A stretch of 64,000 nucleotides of DNA from Rehmannia glutinosa (GCA_016081115.2 JABTTQ020003454.1:1029516-1093515); one strand, 5' to 3'. Counted from the stretch's first letter, positions 35,045 through 48,010 are shown. Translations and numbers: made by a program. Notes: generated by a model from the letters alone, not told the origin.

Positions 35045-35430
35045 CTAACATTCGGTTTAATTGCAACATTGGACCCATAATTATAACAAGGTTCAATTTT
35101 GGTCCTTCAAATATTTTAGGTAGCAATTTTGATCTCATAAGATTGTTTTCGTAAGTTCTAATCTGTGTAATATTGGTTTTATAAGTTCTAATTTTGTACG
35201 ATTTTGTTCTCAACTTGGTGTTTTAATATTTTATTTGTTCCAACAATACCCTTGTCATTTAGTCAAAATACATATAATCTCGTTATAAACCACATGACTA
35301 AAATTGTTATTATAGCTAAAGGGTAAAATCGCCATTCGCCAAGGACCAAAACTGTTACACAAGAAGTTACAAGTCTAAAATTGACAACCTGTAAAAGTTA
35401 CGGGACTAAAATTGCAATTAAGCTATTAAT
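35045..35430. mobile_element. MITE, TTAATTGCAA-type
   Basis: Left end GGTTTAATTGCAAC, right end TTGCAATTAAGC, with inner arms of TTTTGGTCC/GGGACTAAAA words. It lies just upstream of the aminotransferase gene. Related sequences occur at 5430, 6400, 47071, 50690 and 54060. No clean target duplication. Confidence 0.6.
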
Positions 35431-35681
35431 AGTCCACTATTTGGTAATCAAAACTTCCATTATTTATTTATGGTAAATTAAAAAAGTGAATTAAACTTTG
35501 CTGGGGTTGCTTCAATTATAAAGTATAAACAAGTCAACTATAACACAAATTATTGGGTGGCTTTTATTTGTCCACCTCATTTTTATAAATTTAAAACATT
35601 ACCCCCCCTTAAATTATTAAAGGATACACTTTGTCCCCACCCCCCAAACCCCAACTAGGAAATAAAAAAAATTATTCACTT

Positions 35682-36344
35682 AGGGTTGCAATCGAATCGA
35701 ACCGAAAAGAATTTTTTTTGAATGTTTGAGTTTGGCCGTTTATTATCGTGTCAAATCGAGATCGAATTTATCGAACATGTTGATGGCTCACGAACTTTTT
35801 CGAGCCTTATCGAGCCTAAACGAGCTTAGTAATATTAATTAATAATTAAAATATTCTTCAATTTATTACAAAAATAAAATTATTTATATTTAAAATTCAT
35901 AATATATTTATTAAAACTTATAATTTTATTCAAAAATTAATTTTTTGAAATATTTTGATATTGTCTTAAGTAAAAATATGAAAAATACCACTAACAGAAA
36001 TTTGCCAGTGGTCACTAATCCTTTATAAGGGTGTTAACCAGGGTTCGAATCCTGTATCTTTCAGTTTATTTGGAATTCTCTAACCAGTAGTCCCAGCTTA
36101 TTAAAAAAATATATATATGAAAAATTAAAATTAAATTTTTTTATTAGTTCAATTTATACGAGCTTACTAACGAGCATATTTACGAGCTTACTAACGAGCT
36201 TGTTCACGAGCTAACGAACCGAATATCTCTAAGTTTGAGATTGGTTCGTGTATTTTATCGAGCCTCATTAAACGAATTTGAATGAGTTTTTATCTAATCG
36301 AGCTTCGAATAACTCACAAGCGGCTTGGTTCATTTGCAGCCATA
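35682..36344. mobile_element. hAT-like MITE with CGAGCTTA words
   Basis: Starts AGGGTTGCAATCGAATCG and, in reverse complement, its right end reads TATGGCTGCAAATGAACC. Flanks ATTCACTT (35674-35681) and ATTCAGTT (36345-36352) match at 7 of 8 positions. Both arms carry TCGAG/CGAGC words in tandem (TTACTAACGAGC repeated near 36160-36200). A SINE interrupts it. Confidence 0.7.
35987..36114 (+). mobile_element. SINE inside the MITE
   Basis: About 130 bp flanked by ATATGAAAAAT and ATATGAAAAAAT. Contains GGTTCGAATCC at 36042-36052, an exact pol III B box, with TGGTCACTAATCC about 33 bp upstream as possible A box. It ends in an A/TA-rich tail. The arrangement is that of a tRNA-derived SINE. Confidence 0.75.
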
Positions 36345-36352
36345 ATTCAGTT

Positions 36353-37024
36353 TGATATGACAAGGCCTAGAATTTGAGATTTTTGGCCCTAGAAAATTAT
36401 AAATTCACTGTTAGGGGCTAGAGCCTACGTCTTTTTCATACGGGTCGGGTTGACCTACAAAACTCAATCCAAGATCTTCCGAAAAGCAACGGGCCAATAA
36501 CTATTGAAGGCCCAATTAACTGTACCGTTAAAATGGGCCAATAACTATTAAAGTCCCAAATTCGGTGGTGGTGTGTCATTGACCAGCAACTTTTACTATC
36601 CCGAATTGAGATGCACTTTTTTTTTAACGTCCCAGAGTATCCATACACCAATTGAGGCACAAATTCCATATTTTCTTCGAACTATAGGACATCCGTCTTT
36701 CTAATGGATGGTCTTAAACTCTAGGGAGGAGAAGCAACCCCAACCTCTCACTCCGCGATAGTCACAAAAATAACCTTTTATCACTGTACAAATTTTAGTT
36801 GTAAATTCTTACACAATATGAGCCAATTTCAACAATAGCTTTCACTAATCAATACCAAAATTATTATTAATGTCAAGTACGTTGTATTTTTATTCTTATT
36901 TTTGCTTTAGTACTCAAATAAAATATTTGATATGGGATAAATTTATCTTTCCAATTAACGATTGCTTAGGTCGTTAAAATATTGGCTTGTAAATCACATA
37001 AATATTATTCGCTATATATAACTA
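36353..37024. other. Intergenic DNA, no gene seen
   Basis: Contains a short direct repeat of GGGCCAATAACTATT near 36490 and 36535, otherwise nothing recognised. Confidence 0.5.
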
Positions 37025-37207
37025 TAGAGTTGTCAAACGAGCTGGATGGGGATAGCCTATTAGCCTGGTGTGTCCAGGTGGGTCAAAGGTAAAAATCGGG
37101 CCGATCCAAACAATAACCATGTCTCTATTCTTGGAGCTCAAACTAACCAACAAAAATACAAATAAAATTCGAGTTGGACGAGTGTTTCGAGCCGATTTGG
37201 ACCTCTA
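37025..37207. mobile_element. Possible hAT-like MITE remnant
   Basis: Starts TAGAGTTGTCAAACGAGC and ends TTGGACCTCTA, an imperfect inverted pair like the one at 26728. Flanks do not match. Confidence 0.4.
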
Positions 37208-38010
37208 GAAATTAAGTCCAATCTGATCTTTTTATGGAGTCGGATGTGTTTTGACAGTTTTATATGTAAGTGCGCAAAACATACATATTTTGCAAATGTA
37301 TGCATAAATATAAATGTATTTATATTACACGAAATACATGCATGTAAATTATATCGGTTAAAAAAAAAACATTTACCTCCATTCTTGCCTTCCACAAATG
37401 TTCGCACGTGTGACAAGGCCAAGAAGGAACTTCGTCTCCTTAATCCTTAATCCTTATAGCTGCTAATGCTGTTTTGCCCCCCTACATCACATTTATATAT
37501 ACTAATATGAGTTGTAAATTATATTAACTAAATATCATATTAGATCAATATAATAGACATACATATTATATAATAAATAGTTGAAAAGTACTATTGTTTT
37601 GTTGTACATTATTTCCCTTACTTTTGAGGTGCATTACTAATTAGTATACTTACCATATTTATTCCACATAAGACTTGAAATTAAATTATTATATTTTTCC
37701 AACAAATATTTATAATATTATATTAAATTCTTGTAATTACGTGCATAATTGAGAATTGGAGCGTTATGATAAATTAATTTACTGGACACAGTTTAATGGG
37801 AAAATCAGTAACGGGATTGACTGGACACGGTTTAATTTACACAACAAATGGGTGTCCAATATTAAAGCAGGAACCAGGTTTTGACTACATTGAGATTTTT
37901 GTTGGGTAAATATATATATCTGGAAGGTTTTTGTTTAAGAAAAAATGGCTAGGTGTTTGGATTAAGTCGAGACCTGAATTGGATTCAGTCTCCGCAAGAC
38001 GAAACGTCTT
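37208..38010. other. AT-rich spacer, no gene seen
   Basis: No coding frame or element ends recognised. Confidence 0.5.
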
Positions 38011-38640
38011 GTATATAAAGTGCTAACAGTTTCGGCGTTCGTCCCTAAGATACAACGACTTTTCTATTTCGAGTTTACAGCACTTGCAAACTCGAAGTTA
38101 CAACGAACAAAAGGTGTTTCAGACTTTCAAGCTTTTGAATGGAAAGGATGTCAATATACTGTAAATGCAAATTACTCGATTATTATCTTGTGTATTTCAT
38201 GTCTCTTTCATCTGCAGGGGTTCGATTTATATAGGCATCAAGGTGCCCATACGGAAAGATCATATTTTTGGCTCGAAAAGACATGTTTACACCGAACAAA
38301 GATCTATTCAGCCTCTTTTCAGATCGACGCACGCCACGACCGGTGCGGTGCGAACGGAAATGACAAAGTCTTGACTTGACGACGGGCCGTGCATCCGCCC
38401 TTTCGGATGCGAACAAGTTCGACTTTGACGACGACCCACGCCTGACGGCCGTGCGCCCTCTCATGCTTGAATGTGAAACACTTGCTTGAAATCCGTTAAT
38501 TAATTAATTAAAATTAATTAATTAATTTAAAGATTTTTGGTCCAAAAAGAATAAGGGCCTCCAAACCTAAGCCTAGGCCGAGCCGGGACGACGGGCGGTA
38601 CTATCAAGATCAAGGAAGAAGTGTTCAATCAATATATGAA
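38011..38640. repeat. GC-rich repeat remnant, possibly retroelement LTR
   Basis: An island of markedly higher GC (about 38310-38470, many CGACG words) in AT-rich DNA. It is followed by a palindromic TTAATTAATTAATT block near 38497-38527 and then another short GC-rich stretch near 38575-38600. Plus and minus frames of 90-120 codons are open across it but show no known motif. The composition suggests imported or retroelement sequence. Identity not established. Confidence 0.3.
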
Positions 38641-40763
38641 GTTTCTTTTTCAAAAGCATTATCAGAAAAAATAGAATGAAGTTTTTTGAAACAACAGAGA
38701 AAAAGAAATCCACTTGTGTGCTTTTGAATCACACCCACAAAGATATAAGTCCTCACCCCTTTAAAAACTTGGGTGCCTTGGGGCCCAAACCCATAAGTCC
38801 AACTTGGGATATATCAAGTGAGCAAACTTTGCCTCATTTTTTATGTGGGATGGAACAATTCTCCTTCCCATATTTTCCATTTTCCATACTATTTTCTAGT
38901 ATTAAGTGGCTAACTTTTAGCATTAATTTCTCATTCACCCGGAATTGGTTTTGACTTTTGAGAAATTCCAAATGCAATTCTCATCTACTCTCTTAGTAGA
39001 ATTTTTTAGAAATAATTTAATTCCATTTTTCACTAATGGAAATCACTTAATTATTTGGTCAAAATTGGGTCAACACCCATTTTACCAAACAATTCCAACA
39101 ATTTTCTCTTAGGGACGATTAGATTGTTAATATGGTAATTGTAGCACTAGAAAATATACATCTTGAGTAGTAAGATGTATAAGGCCATAAAAAATAGAGA
39201 ACAATGATAGAAAATCTTACTGCTAGAAAACAGTGAGAGAAAATTTTTGAGAGAAAAAGACTATAGTTTGATAATGTGATTGGATATGAGACGATAATAT
39301 AATTATTAAAATTGATTTGATAGAAAAATAGTAAAATAATAATTGAATATGACTGGTAGTTAGAAATATGTGAGTGGTTAAATAGTAAAATTTACGGAAA
39401 AATATATAATTATTATTTGTTATTTTTAGAAAAGTGGGAAAAAATAAGAATTAGTGAGTAGTGCATTTTCTGAAAATTTTGGTATGCAATCACATTTTGG
39501 TTTGAAAAATTCTCTTTAATGGAACGAAAATGAATTTTGTTTCCTATCCAATCGCCACCAGAGTATGTATAGTTCCTGCGTAAGAGAGTCTTTTTTTATT
39601 CCCCGAGAAAGAGCGAGTAAAAGAGTTAAATAGTTAAAAATTGAAATTTTCTTGGGTGTAATTAGGGTTTGGATTGTGAAGTCTCACCTATTAGAGAGGT
39701 CAAATTTAAAACTCTATCCTTCCCTCCATCATATTGTAATGGTTTGAATTTGTATTTAGAAGGAAAAATACAACTATTTTCAGTAAACCATAGCGCCTGA
39801 AAATTGTGTTGTTTTTCTTCTTGGTTGCATTATTTTCTTATGTGCTATTTTTTTTTTTTTTTTTTTTTTGAGGTATCTTATGTGCTATTTTGATCACCCC
39901 ATTGATGGACCTCGTTTTCATCTTCTTATTCCACTTAATTGGATGAATATATAACACGTGCTATTTAGGTAAATATGGTTCGCCAATTGATTTGATATAT
40001 CTACACACGTCATTCATCGTAATTGTAACAATGGAGCAGGAAGTTGGAACAGGAATCCTAATCTCTAATGCCTTGAAAGGTTTTATTTCTTTAAAATAAA
40101 AATCAATGAGCGAGTAAATGCTGGATAATAAAAACTAAACCATATTTATATATGAAATGTTCAGAGAATCTCTATATACCAGAAAAATCCCAGTTTATGT
40201 TTCGACAAGTAAATAAACATCATTGGATCGTCTATCAACGTTAATTATAACAAAATTATGCATATTGTTTTTGGTTTTTATTTAAAGTAAATCTCACTTA
40301 CTCTATAGATTGGAAAATGGGACTCAGCAATTGGAAAAGCTCCTGTCTTCTTAAGAATCACCAGAACAATTGCACCAAAATTTTAAAGAAAATGTCCTTT
40401 TATATCTTCCCTCGGTCAATTTCCTGCAAAGATTCATGTTTGATTCTACGTGGAAAAAGCAAAATAAAGGATTGCAATTTTTTATTGAACTCTAAATTTA
40501 AGGACCCCCAGAGATTTACCCACATAATCAGAGATTTACACCGAAAAATACTCTTTTTCTTACAAATAAAATCTTAGCAACATAAGTTATAGTCTACGTA
40601 ATGATTAATTAAGGGAAATCCTAAAGGGTTTTGGGACAATCTTGAGATAAAAAAAGAAAAATACCAAGAACAAAAATATTTCTTTTAGAAATAGCAGTTA
40701 CACTGTGTACTCACGGTTCGGGGCAAAATTGTCATCCCTAGTTACACACAGGAACCCTATACA
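38641..40763. other. AT-rich intergenic DNA, no gene seen
   Basis: A 20-bp T run lies at about 39850. No coding frame or element was recognised. Confidence 0.5.
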
Positions 40764-40771
40764 TATAAAAA

Positions 40772-41152
40772 GGGATAATTACAAAAAGAGAAAAAAAACC
40801 TTGAGGTTTAGACTAATTAAAAAAACTCAGGGATTTTTAAATCTACACACCAAAAAAAAAAAAAACTCTTAAGGTTTGATTTTGTCTAAATTTAAGGGGG
40901 AATCGTAATATTTCTATAAAAGTTAGAGGGTTTTGAAATATTTTTTTGCTTATGATGGGGAGAAATATAAGACATAATCAAACCTCAAAAGTTTTTTGTA
41001 ATTTTCATAAAATCTCTGGAGTTTTTGTAATTAGCTTGAACCTCAGGGTTTTTATTGTAGTTATCCCTATAAAAACACAATAATTTTCTGTTTATTTTTT
41101 TTTTTTTTTTTGTAAGTAACTTGAACTTCAGGGTTTTTATAGTAGTTATCCC
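40772..41152. mobile_element. MITE, GGATAATTAC-type family, copy 3, with duplicated right end
   Basis: GGGATAATTACAAA to GTAGTTATCCC (40772-41067), flanked by TATAAAAA (40764-40771 and 41068-41075). A second right end, again AGTAGTTATCCC followed by TATAAAAA, comes at about 41115-41160. The right arm and target were therefore duplicated in tandem. Confidence 0.75.
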
Positions 41153-41160
41153 TATAAAAA

Positions 41161-42556
41161 CAGAGTGCAATAGGACTGAATCCCACATAAAACATCATTC
41201 TTTCAAGAATATCAGTGCTTCAATACTTTTTATCCACATATTTATTGTACAAGAAGGGCATAGATGCATTAAAAATGAATAAATAAAACACACACACAGA
41301 CACAAACGTGCAAACAAACGGGAAAAATCTCAAAACACTTGGAAGTGGAAATGGAACTTACAATGTAAGAAATTCGTGGAAGGTCGAGTGGAAAATCGAT
41401 TGTGAAGAACTAAAATACGAGATATATATTGTATTGGTAAGGCGTTCTCATGAACATATAATTTAATGTTGCGAAGTGGGCGCAGTTTGTATATCTAATA
41501 AACGCGTTATGAATAGCAAAATAAGATAATAAATTTACATAGGTCTTATTAATTTCTTTTACCTAATCTTAACAATGAAGATGGAATCCGAACACTTTAG
41601 TTGAATTCAATGAATATAACCATAAATATTACCATTACAACATATGTGTAGCTTGTGGATAAATTGATTGAAGCATTTATGTATTGGCCCAGCTCGTGTT
41701 CTCCGCAACGAAGATTTGGTGTAAAATAGTATTTCATCTCGCATTCATATTTAACCAATATATGCCATATATATACTTATGACGTATATTAATATACACG
41801 TGTTGTAAACATGCGATGAAACTTAAATTGAAATTAATGTTCGACAATCTTTTCTTTCTTAAGTAAGTCTCATGAGTCAGACCCAACTTATTTATAAAAC
41901 AAAGCAAATTAGATTCATATTTAAATTAGTTAGCTAATATGGATCATTTTAAGATCTATTTCACGAAATTAAATGTGTAAGACCATCTCATACTTAATTT
42001 TTATCTTCTCTCTTTCAAAATGACGTTATAACAGCAACATACATAAAACGTGACATGTTACACGTTACATCATATTAATATAGTGTAATTATATGTCAGG
42101 TTTCAGAACTCAATATACACTTTACAAGTAACTGCTAATTAGTTTTAATGAAGATATGTCATTTCTAACTTACCAAAAAAATTACGTTCAACTGTTCAAG
42201 TACTAAGACTAGGTATAAAAATATAGCTTAATTAATTTACTCGTCTTGGCTTTACAATTATGATGGTGCTCTGATTGATTTCCATGCAGCGGAGGCATCG
42301 AGGCTGGATATTATTTGCCAACCAAATTTAAAAAAAAAAACAAGGAAAGAAAGAAACAATCACATAATAATAAAGAGAATCTATTTTTTTCTCCCCAAAT
42401 CCTAGCCCTTTTTGTTTCTTCTTCTTCTTTTTCTTCTATCAATATCCTTATGTGGAGAATCAGGAAAATAATTTCCAATGCTTTTAGTCTCACTAAATTT
42501 GTCTCCGATGGATTTTTTTATTGTCTCAATAGGTGGCTTTCATTTGTCCCCAATAT
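41161..42556. other. AT-rich intergenic DNA, no gene seen
   Basis: Near 41865-41990 there are GTAAGTCTCATGAG and GTAAGACCATCTCA motifs, matching fragments at 48330 and 55510. They are probably remnants of one dispersed repeat. No gene recognised. Confidence 0.5.
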
Positions 42557-42760
42557 GTAGGGGTGGCCAAATGGATTGGGTTCCAAATCGGAACCAGAAC
42601 TGTTGACCGGAACCTGATTCCAAAATTAGAACTGGCCGGTTCCTTGGTGTCAAAAACCACTGAATCAATGGGTTTAACCGCCAATTCGAACCGGCAGTTT
42701 CAAAGGTAAAACTGACGATTTTTATTTTATTCCGATAAAAAAGACCTGGGCAGCTGGCCG
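42557..42760. mobile_element. MITE fragment with GGTTCC/GAACC words
   Basis: Starts TAGGGGTGGCCAAATGG and continues with GGTTCCAAATCGGAACC-like words, the same family as 1-282. No right inverted end, so it is truncated. Confidence 0.55.
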
Positions 42761-42914
42761 GCTAACGTTGTATGCATCTTAAACATTCAGGAATTGTGGT
42801 CAGTAATACATTTTTCGAACTTCTGAAAGAAACCAGAAAGATCGTACAGACGGTCTCGGGTCTTGCTTTCATGAGTTAATAAACGAGAAAATGAACCTCG
42901 TTGATAAGGGCTTT

Positions 42915-45900
42915 TCACATGTCAAAAACTGCTCTCTTTCGATCAAAGTATTCGTCTAACCACCCTTGGATCAACTTGACTTCAGCTGCCCTTTGCTCTA
43001 TCAGCCAATCAGGATCCTCCGCTGTTGCTGGACGTAAATCTAAGTGATGGGCACCTAATGAACAATCAAAATGTTAGTCATTGTACAGAAAGCACCAACT
43101 CGCGTTTTCTTCTAGTTTCCAAAATCAATGCATCACGGTCAAGTTTTTATGTTCTTCACATGTGTCAGCAAAAGTTGATAAATTCGGTCAGATCGTCTTA
43201 TCTGATTTATCACTAATACTCTAAGGTTGGAATCAGCTGAAATGCAGACCAAAGGTACTAAACACAGAGTTCGTGAAAAACACCAAAAACATATGTGGCC
43301 TTGAGCACAACTAATAATGCAGAGTGTATACTTGATCAATAGCAGATACTTGTCATGGTATGGTGAATGTACTCAATGCAATATAATATATTGACAAAAT
43401 TCTGGTATGCAGACACTCTTTAGTAAAATTTAGCAACCATCAGAATATTTCAGTAAAAACTTAGCTAGCACTGAAGTAGCCATAAATTTAAGAGTTCCAA
43501 TAATTTTATTTTCAGTTGATCTAATTTCAGCACACAACATCATCACGTCCAAAATCTTAAAAATAACTGGTACAGCAGAACAGGAACTCAAAATAGTCAA
43601 AAATTTAACCAAGCACTGACTTTTATATTTGGTTGAAGCACTGAATTTCAGCACAGGAAAAGAATGACTTAGGTTGTATTTGGAGGTTATTATTCAGTCC
43701 CATTAGTGATAGTAGTGAAAAAGAAGGTATAAAGGAATTACTGTAACATTCCCGATTAAAACAACATGAAACCTGGTTCGAGCATAATTTACCTTTTTCT
43801 GTAACAAGAGCTACAATAGTTTCAGATATATCCTCCAAAACACTGCACCAATATCATTCTATCTCGTCAATTATTTAACCAGTGCTTCAGAGTTGAGCAA
43901 ATGTATAAACACAAACAGCTAAGACCTTACCTGCCGCCACTCCAGGGATCCAATAACCCATTTGAGAATATGATGTTACTTCCAAAGGTTTTCAAGGCAT
44001 TCTTAAATCCCTTTATAATGAAAAAGACAAAAGCAAGAAACAAGTCAATAAAGTGCAAGTAAAATCCCATAGTCCTTGTGCCAAGAAAAAAAGAAGAAAA
44101 CTAAGAACTCCTGCCGTATAAGGTGCGAAAAAAGGGGGAGGGATTTCATATCAAGACTTTTGGCTTCATGGTGATCCTTCCAATGTTAATAATGGAATTA
44201 TTCTTCACGCTAAGAAGAAAAGTTCCAACTTTATTCAAATTGAAATCATTTATATGCATTAGTTCAGACAAATTTTTATCAATTAAAATAGGGCGTCAAG
44301 TTTGAAAGAAAACATGAGTCTTAAAGTTGTACCCTCTCATAAAGTTCTAGCTCCTCCCAATCAAAGACAATTGAAGGAAAATGTGGACAACAGATCCCTT
44401 ACTGATTCTAGGATAAATTACAAAATTTACCCATAGGTTTATCTTAATTACAAAAATCCAATTATCTTTCTCAATAACGAACACCCTTAAGGTATTACGA
44501 ACACCCCCTTCAAGTTTGTATTTACTTAACAAATATCCCCTATTGAGGATGCAACATGTAAAACCGTAACAAATATGAAGGGGGTATTTGTAATATTAAA
44601 AGATACCTAGACCTTTTTTGTAATCACACTAAACTCAAGGGTATTTTTGTGATTACCCATGATTCTACTATATATAAAACATTAATATATTTGAGCACAG
44701 CTTTCATACATGTCCACCAAATTCAGTAGTTATCCAAGTAGGCCTGGGTTTGACATGGTAATTCTCCAAACACCATTCTTCATCGGAAGTGTAATTATAA
44801 TTATATGCCGGAAACATGCTACTCTTCTTGCTGCTAGACATTGGCATGACCATCTCAGTACACGCCTGATAAAAATCAGGCAAACCATTAGTTAACTCAT
44901 ACAGCCGTTCAAGAGGTACACATTTTAAGCAAAAGCATAATGTTGTCACAATATTGCACCTGCCAGTTCCACCCATTCATACCATGAGGATCATCATCCA
45001 AATCAAAGCAGTCGACAGTTCCTGTATAATTGTAATAAACACTAACTCCTTCGAATATGCGCTGCAAGATACTAGTCCCATTAGGACAATTGTCAATCTT
45101 TCTACATACCTGACCAAGATGGGTATATTGGTTAGCGTTAGAGCAAGTATATATTATGGACAGAAACAATCTAATGGAGCCACCAATTAATTTGGTAAGA
45201 ATATCCTAACTTGACTGCTCAATAATCAGTATATAGGTCCAGCAATAAGTTGTTAATTCAAAGGTCAATACTATCAGTTAGAAATGTGGAAAACAAAATT
45301 AGGCTTTCACCCAAGGTATGCAAACAGCTCCACCGTAAAAACATCTACACGTCACTTGACACAACCAAACTTCACATTTGTAGCTAAACAAACCTCTTTT
45401 ATTGGGTTTCCAGGCATTGGCATTAAAAAAGTCAGCAGGGTAAGGGTAATTTCCCATTCCCAAATAACTATAAGCGGAAGACAACCAGTTCGAAAGGTCA
45501 TCAGCACTCTCGAGTTTCCTGCCAATTCAACCTTCAGTATCAGAGTCAAGAAATATTACACTGATAAAACGTATTACATGGAAAAAAATTAAGGACCTGC
45601 TAAAAAGTTAATAATAGTAAGAAAAAGAGACTTTGAGTTTGAATCCTTACTTGCAAAAGCGGAAAGTTTCAGTCAGATACGAAAGTCCACTACTTTTCTG
45701 TCCCTCTGATTCAATTACATCCCAAGAGTCTTTTATAGTATTAAAGCAGCTAACACTCTCGCGCTGCCAAGGAAATGAATAAGCAAGGATCAGGACACAG
45801 AACACACTCCAAGGATTATCAACTATAATTCATACAAATATCAAAACAAGTTAAAAGTTGAAACATACTCTAAAATCATTGGAAACGATGTCATAAAATG

Positions 45901-46854
45901 TCTCCGGAGGCACAAGATCCTCAAACTGAAGAATGGGTGCCGAAGAAGCAAGTGCCCCAATGGCAAGGTGGGGATACTTTAGCCGCATCCATGCCGCTAA
46001 CACTGTTTGATGCAGAAATTTAATAAATCTAACAATTACGAAAATCTTCTCATCACATTGAATACAAGAATTTCTTACTTCCCCCGTATGATCCACCAAA
46101 CAGCACTACGGGACAAGCCTGGGCAGACAAATTCCTTTTCAGCTCAGTGATCAACACAGCAAAATCAGCAAGCGCTTGCTCAGCTGTTAAATGTGCTAAT
46201 GTAGTTGCATTCTTATATGCCTCCTCCCCACTGCCATATGGCATCGACTCTCCATAGTACCTATGCTGCCAACCAAATCTCTAAGAATCTCACCACAAAG
46301 TTTACTCATATTACCCTAAATCCTCAGTAATTGAAAAACTAACAACCCACACATTCGTCCTCATAATTAATTTCAGAACACATATTTGTTACATTTACGG
46401 CTACTCTATAATCCGAATTGCAAATTGAAAAACACAAAATCACAAATAAAATTACCTCGGGGAAAATGATCATGGCGCGGAAACGAGGAGCGAGCTCCAC
46501 ACGAAGCCGGTATTAGCGGCGAACCATTCAATATCACCTTCATTGCCACAGTAGAAGAAAATGGGGCCCAGTTGATCGGGGCCCTCCCAATGTTCGGTGT
46601 TGATCAGGTAGCGTTGGCGGAACTTGGGGAGGTCCGAAAAGCTGAAGTGGTCAAGATCCTGATCGAAGTAACGGGTCTCGTATCGGTAACTCGGAGCCGA
46701 GAGGACCCGTATAGTTGGAGCAAGAGAATTTTCCGAGAAAGCGGGGGGCGTGTTTGGGAGATCGGTGGAGGCGAGAAGGGCGTGGGGATGAGAGTGTTGG
46801 TGGGAAGAAGGAGAGGAGAATTAGGAAAGAAAGCGTTTTAAGGAAGTTCGCCAT
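42915..46854 (-). CDS. Prolylcarboxypeptidase-like S28 serine protease, with three apparent frameshifts
   Basis: Predicted secreted or vacuolar peptidase that removes residues after proline. Exons: 46456-46854, 46079-46265, 45869-46002, 45651-45763, 45394-45518, 44960-45109, 44710-44865, 43931-44010, 43793-43842 and 42915-43054. All splice sites are GT/AG. Start MANFLKTLSFLILLSFF is a signal peptide. Catalytic Ser lies in VVLFGGSYGGM, Asp in NGLLDPWSGG and His in GAHHLDLRP. Total is about 511 codons, normal for the family. Breaks: exon 1 changes frame before YRYETRYFDQD, probably at a C6 run (46743-46748). Exon 1 lacks one G near 46497 before LAPRFRAMIIFPE. Exon 5 has one extra T in a T6 run (45425-45430). 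All are one-base changes at or beside short homopolymers, so this is a recent pseudogene or carries sequence errors. Confidence 0.85.
44411..44659. mobile_element. MITE, GGATAATTAC-type family, copy 4, in protease intron 7
   Basis: GGATAAATTACAAA to GTGATTACCCA, flanked by perfect TGATTCTA (44403-44410 and 44660-44667). Inner right arm ACTCAAGGGTATTTTTG is shared with copy 1. Confidence 0.85.
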
Positions 46855-47100
46855 TTTTGAGTTTTTTGAGTTCCAGCGGAACCAGGGAACTTTTTCGCCA
46901 CTTGTAGGATTTTTGGCATATATACAAATAATTATATAAAAATGTTACATTTTAATGTATTTTTATTAATTGTAATGATTTTTTATTTTTTTCTATAAGA
47001 TTATGTTTTACTAACTTATATTTTATTTTTGAATATATAATTTAATGGGATTTTAAGCGATAAATTTGTAACGGCTTAATTGTAAAATTGGTCCCGTAAC
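46855..47100 (-). promoter_or_regulatory. Region upstream of the protease gene
   Basis: About 240 bp of AT-rich DNA between the start codon and a transposon junction. No convincing TATA box could be chosen. A half MITE end (GGCTTAATTGTAAAATTGG) begins at 47073. Confidence 0.3.
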
Positions 47101-48010
47101 CAGTGGCGGATCCATGAATTAGTAGTATGGTGGGCTAAGAAGTAAAGATTTATTAACTACACAAAAATATATTTTATAAAAAGTATATTTTAAAACTTCA
47201 AAGCATAAAATTCATCAATAATAGAATCTACATCTATATTGTTAACAAAATCTTGTTCAATATAAAGATCAAACGATCTTGAAAAGTCATCTTCATTTTA
47301 TTACGAAGTCAGTCTTGATGGCGGAAGATTCGGGACTTGGGGGAAAAACCTACGAAGACCTATAGAATGAATTTTTCTTAAAACTTTTGGGGGCAAATAT
47401 AATTTTTCATTAGTATATATATAATTTTGAAATAAATAACAAGTAGAAAAATTGAGTATTAAAAAATTTTCAAAATGATTAGATCCGCCATTGGCCGTCT
47501 TCACATGCATCATTGTTTAAAATGTTCTTTCGATTGTGGAAGTTGAAACAAGTAGTGTCAAAAACAAGATGAATTAATCTAGGCAACATAACATAAACTG
47601 CGTTGATCTTCCACTCTTTCTTTAATTGTTGGCACCACTCGAAGTGTAGAAACCACGAAAATTTTGAACCACATCATGTTTATAATGTATCACCTCATAC
47701 TCGGACAAATAATATCTTGATCTGTGAAATCTTCAGGATAGAATTTCTTTGCAAGCTTGCAAATATCATGACCGTGTTGAAATTGAAAGACCCAAAGGAA
47801 TTTTTAGGATCTAATGCCCACTAAGAGAAAGGAGTTCCACAAGTATATCGTTAAACCTTGTACTTAACTCCATCAAAATGAAACGCTTCAACCGTTAAAG
47901 ACATCAAAATGGTAATGATGTTCAATCGTAGTTTGCACACGACGAACGACCAATCTTATCTGAACGATCTAAGTTTGGAACATCAATAACATTTGAAGAG
48001 CAAAAAACCT
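47101..48010 (-). pseudogene. hAT transposase relic with element end
   Basis: The element end CAGTGGCGGATCCATG is at 47101. Farther right, minus-strand codons give DICKLAKKFYPEDFTDQDI near 47720-47790 and a TIERTF...MHVKT segment near 47500. These match the C-terminal part of ZMYM/TTF-type plant hAT transposases, which cut and join element DNA. Frames are broken many times, and a second element-like end GATCCGCCATTGG (about 47483) interrupts it. A better preserved relative is at 51870-52600. Confidence 0.65.

Noticed and set aside
36009..36060. tRNA gene suggested by GGTTCGAATCC
   Set aside because: No cloverleaf arms can be paired around it, and the flanking duplication and A-rich tail indicate a SINE.
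38020..38379. Plus-strand protein of 119 residues
   Set aside because: No motif, start context or splice support; an opposite-strand frame is equally open, as expected in GC-rich DNA.
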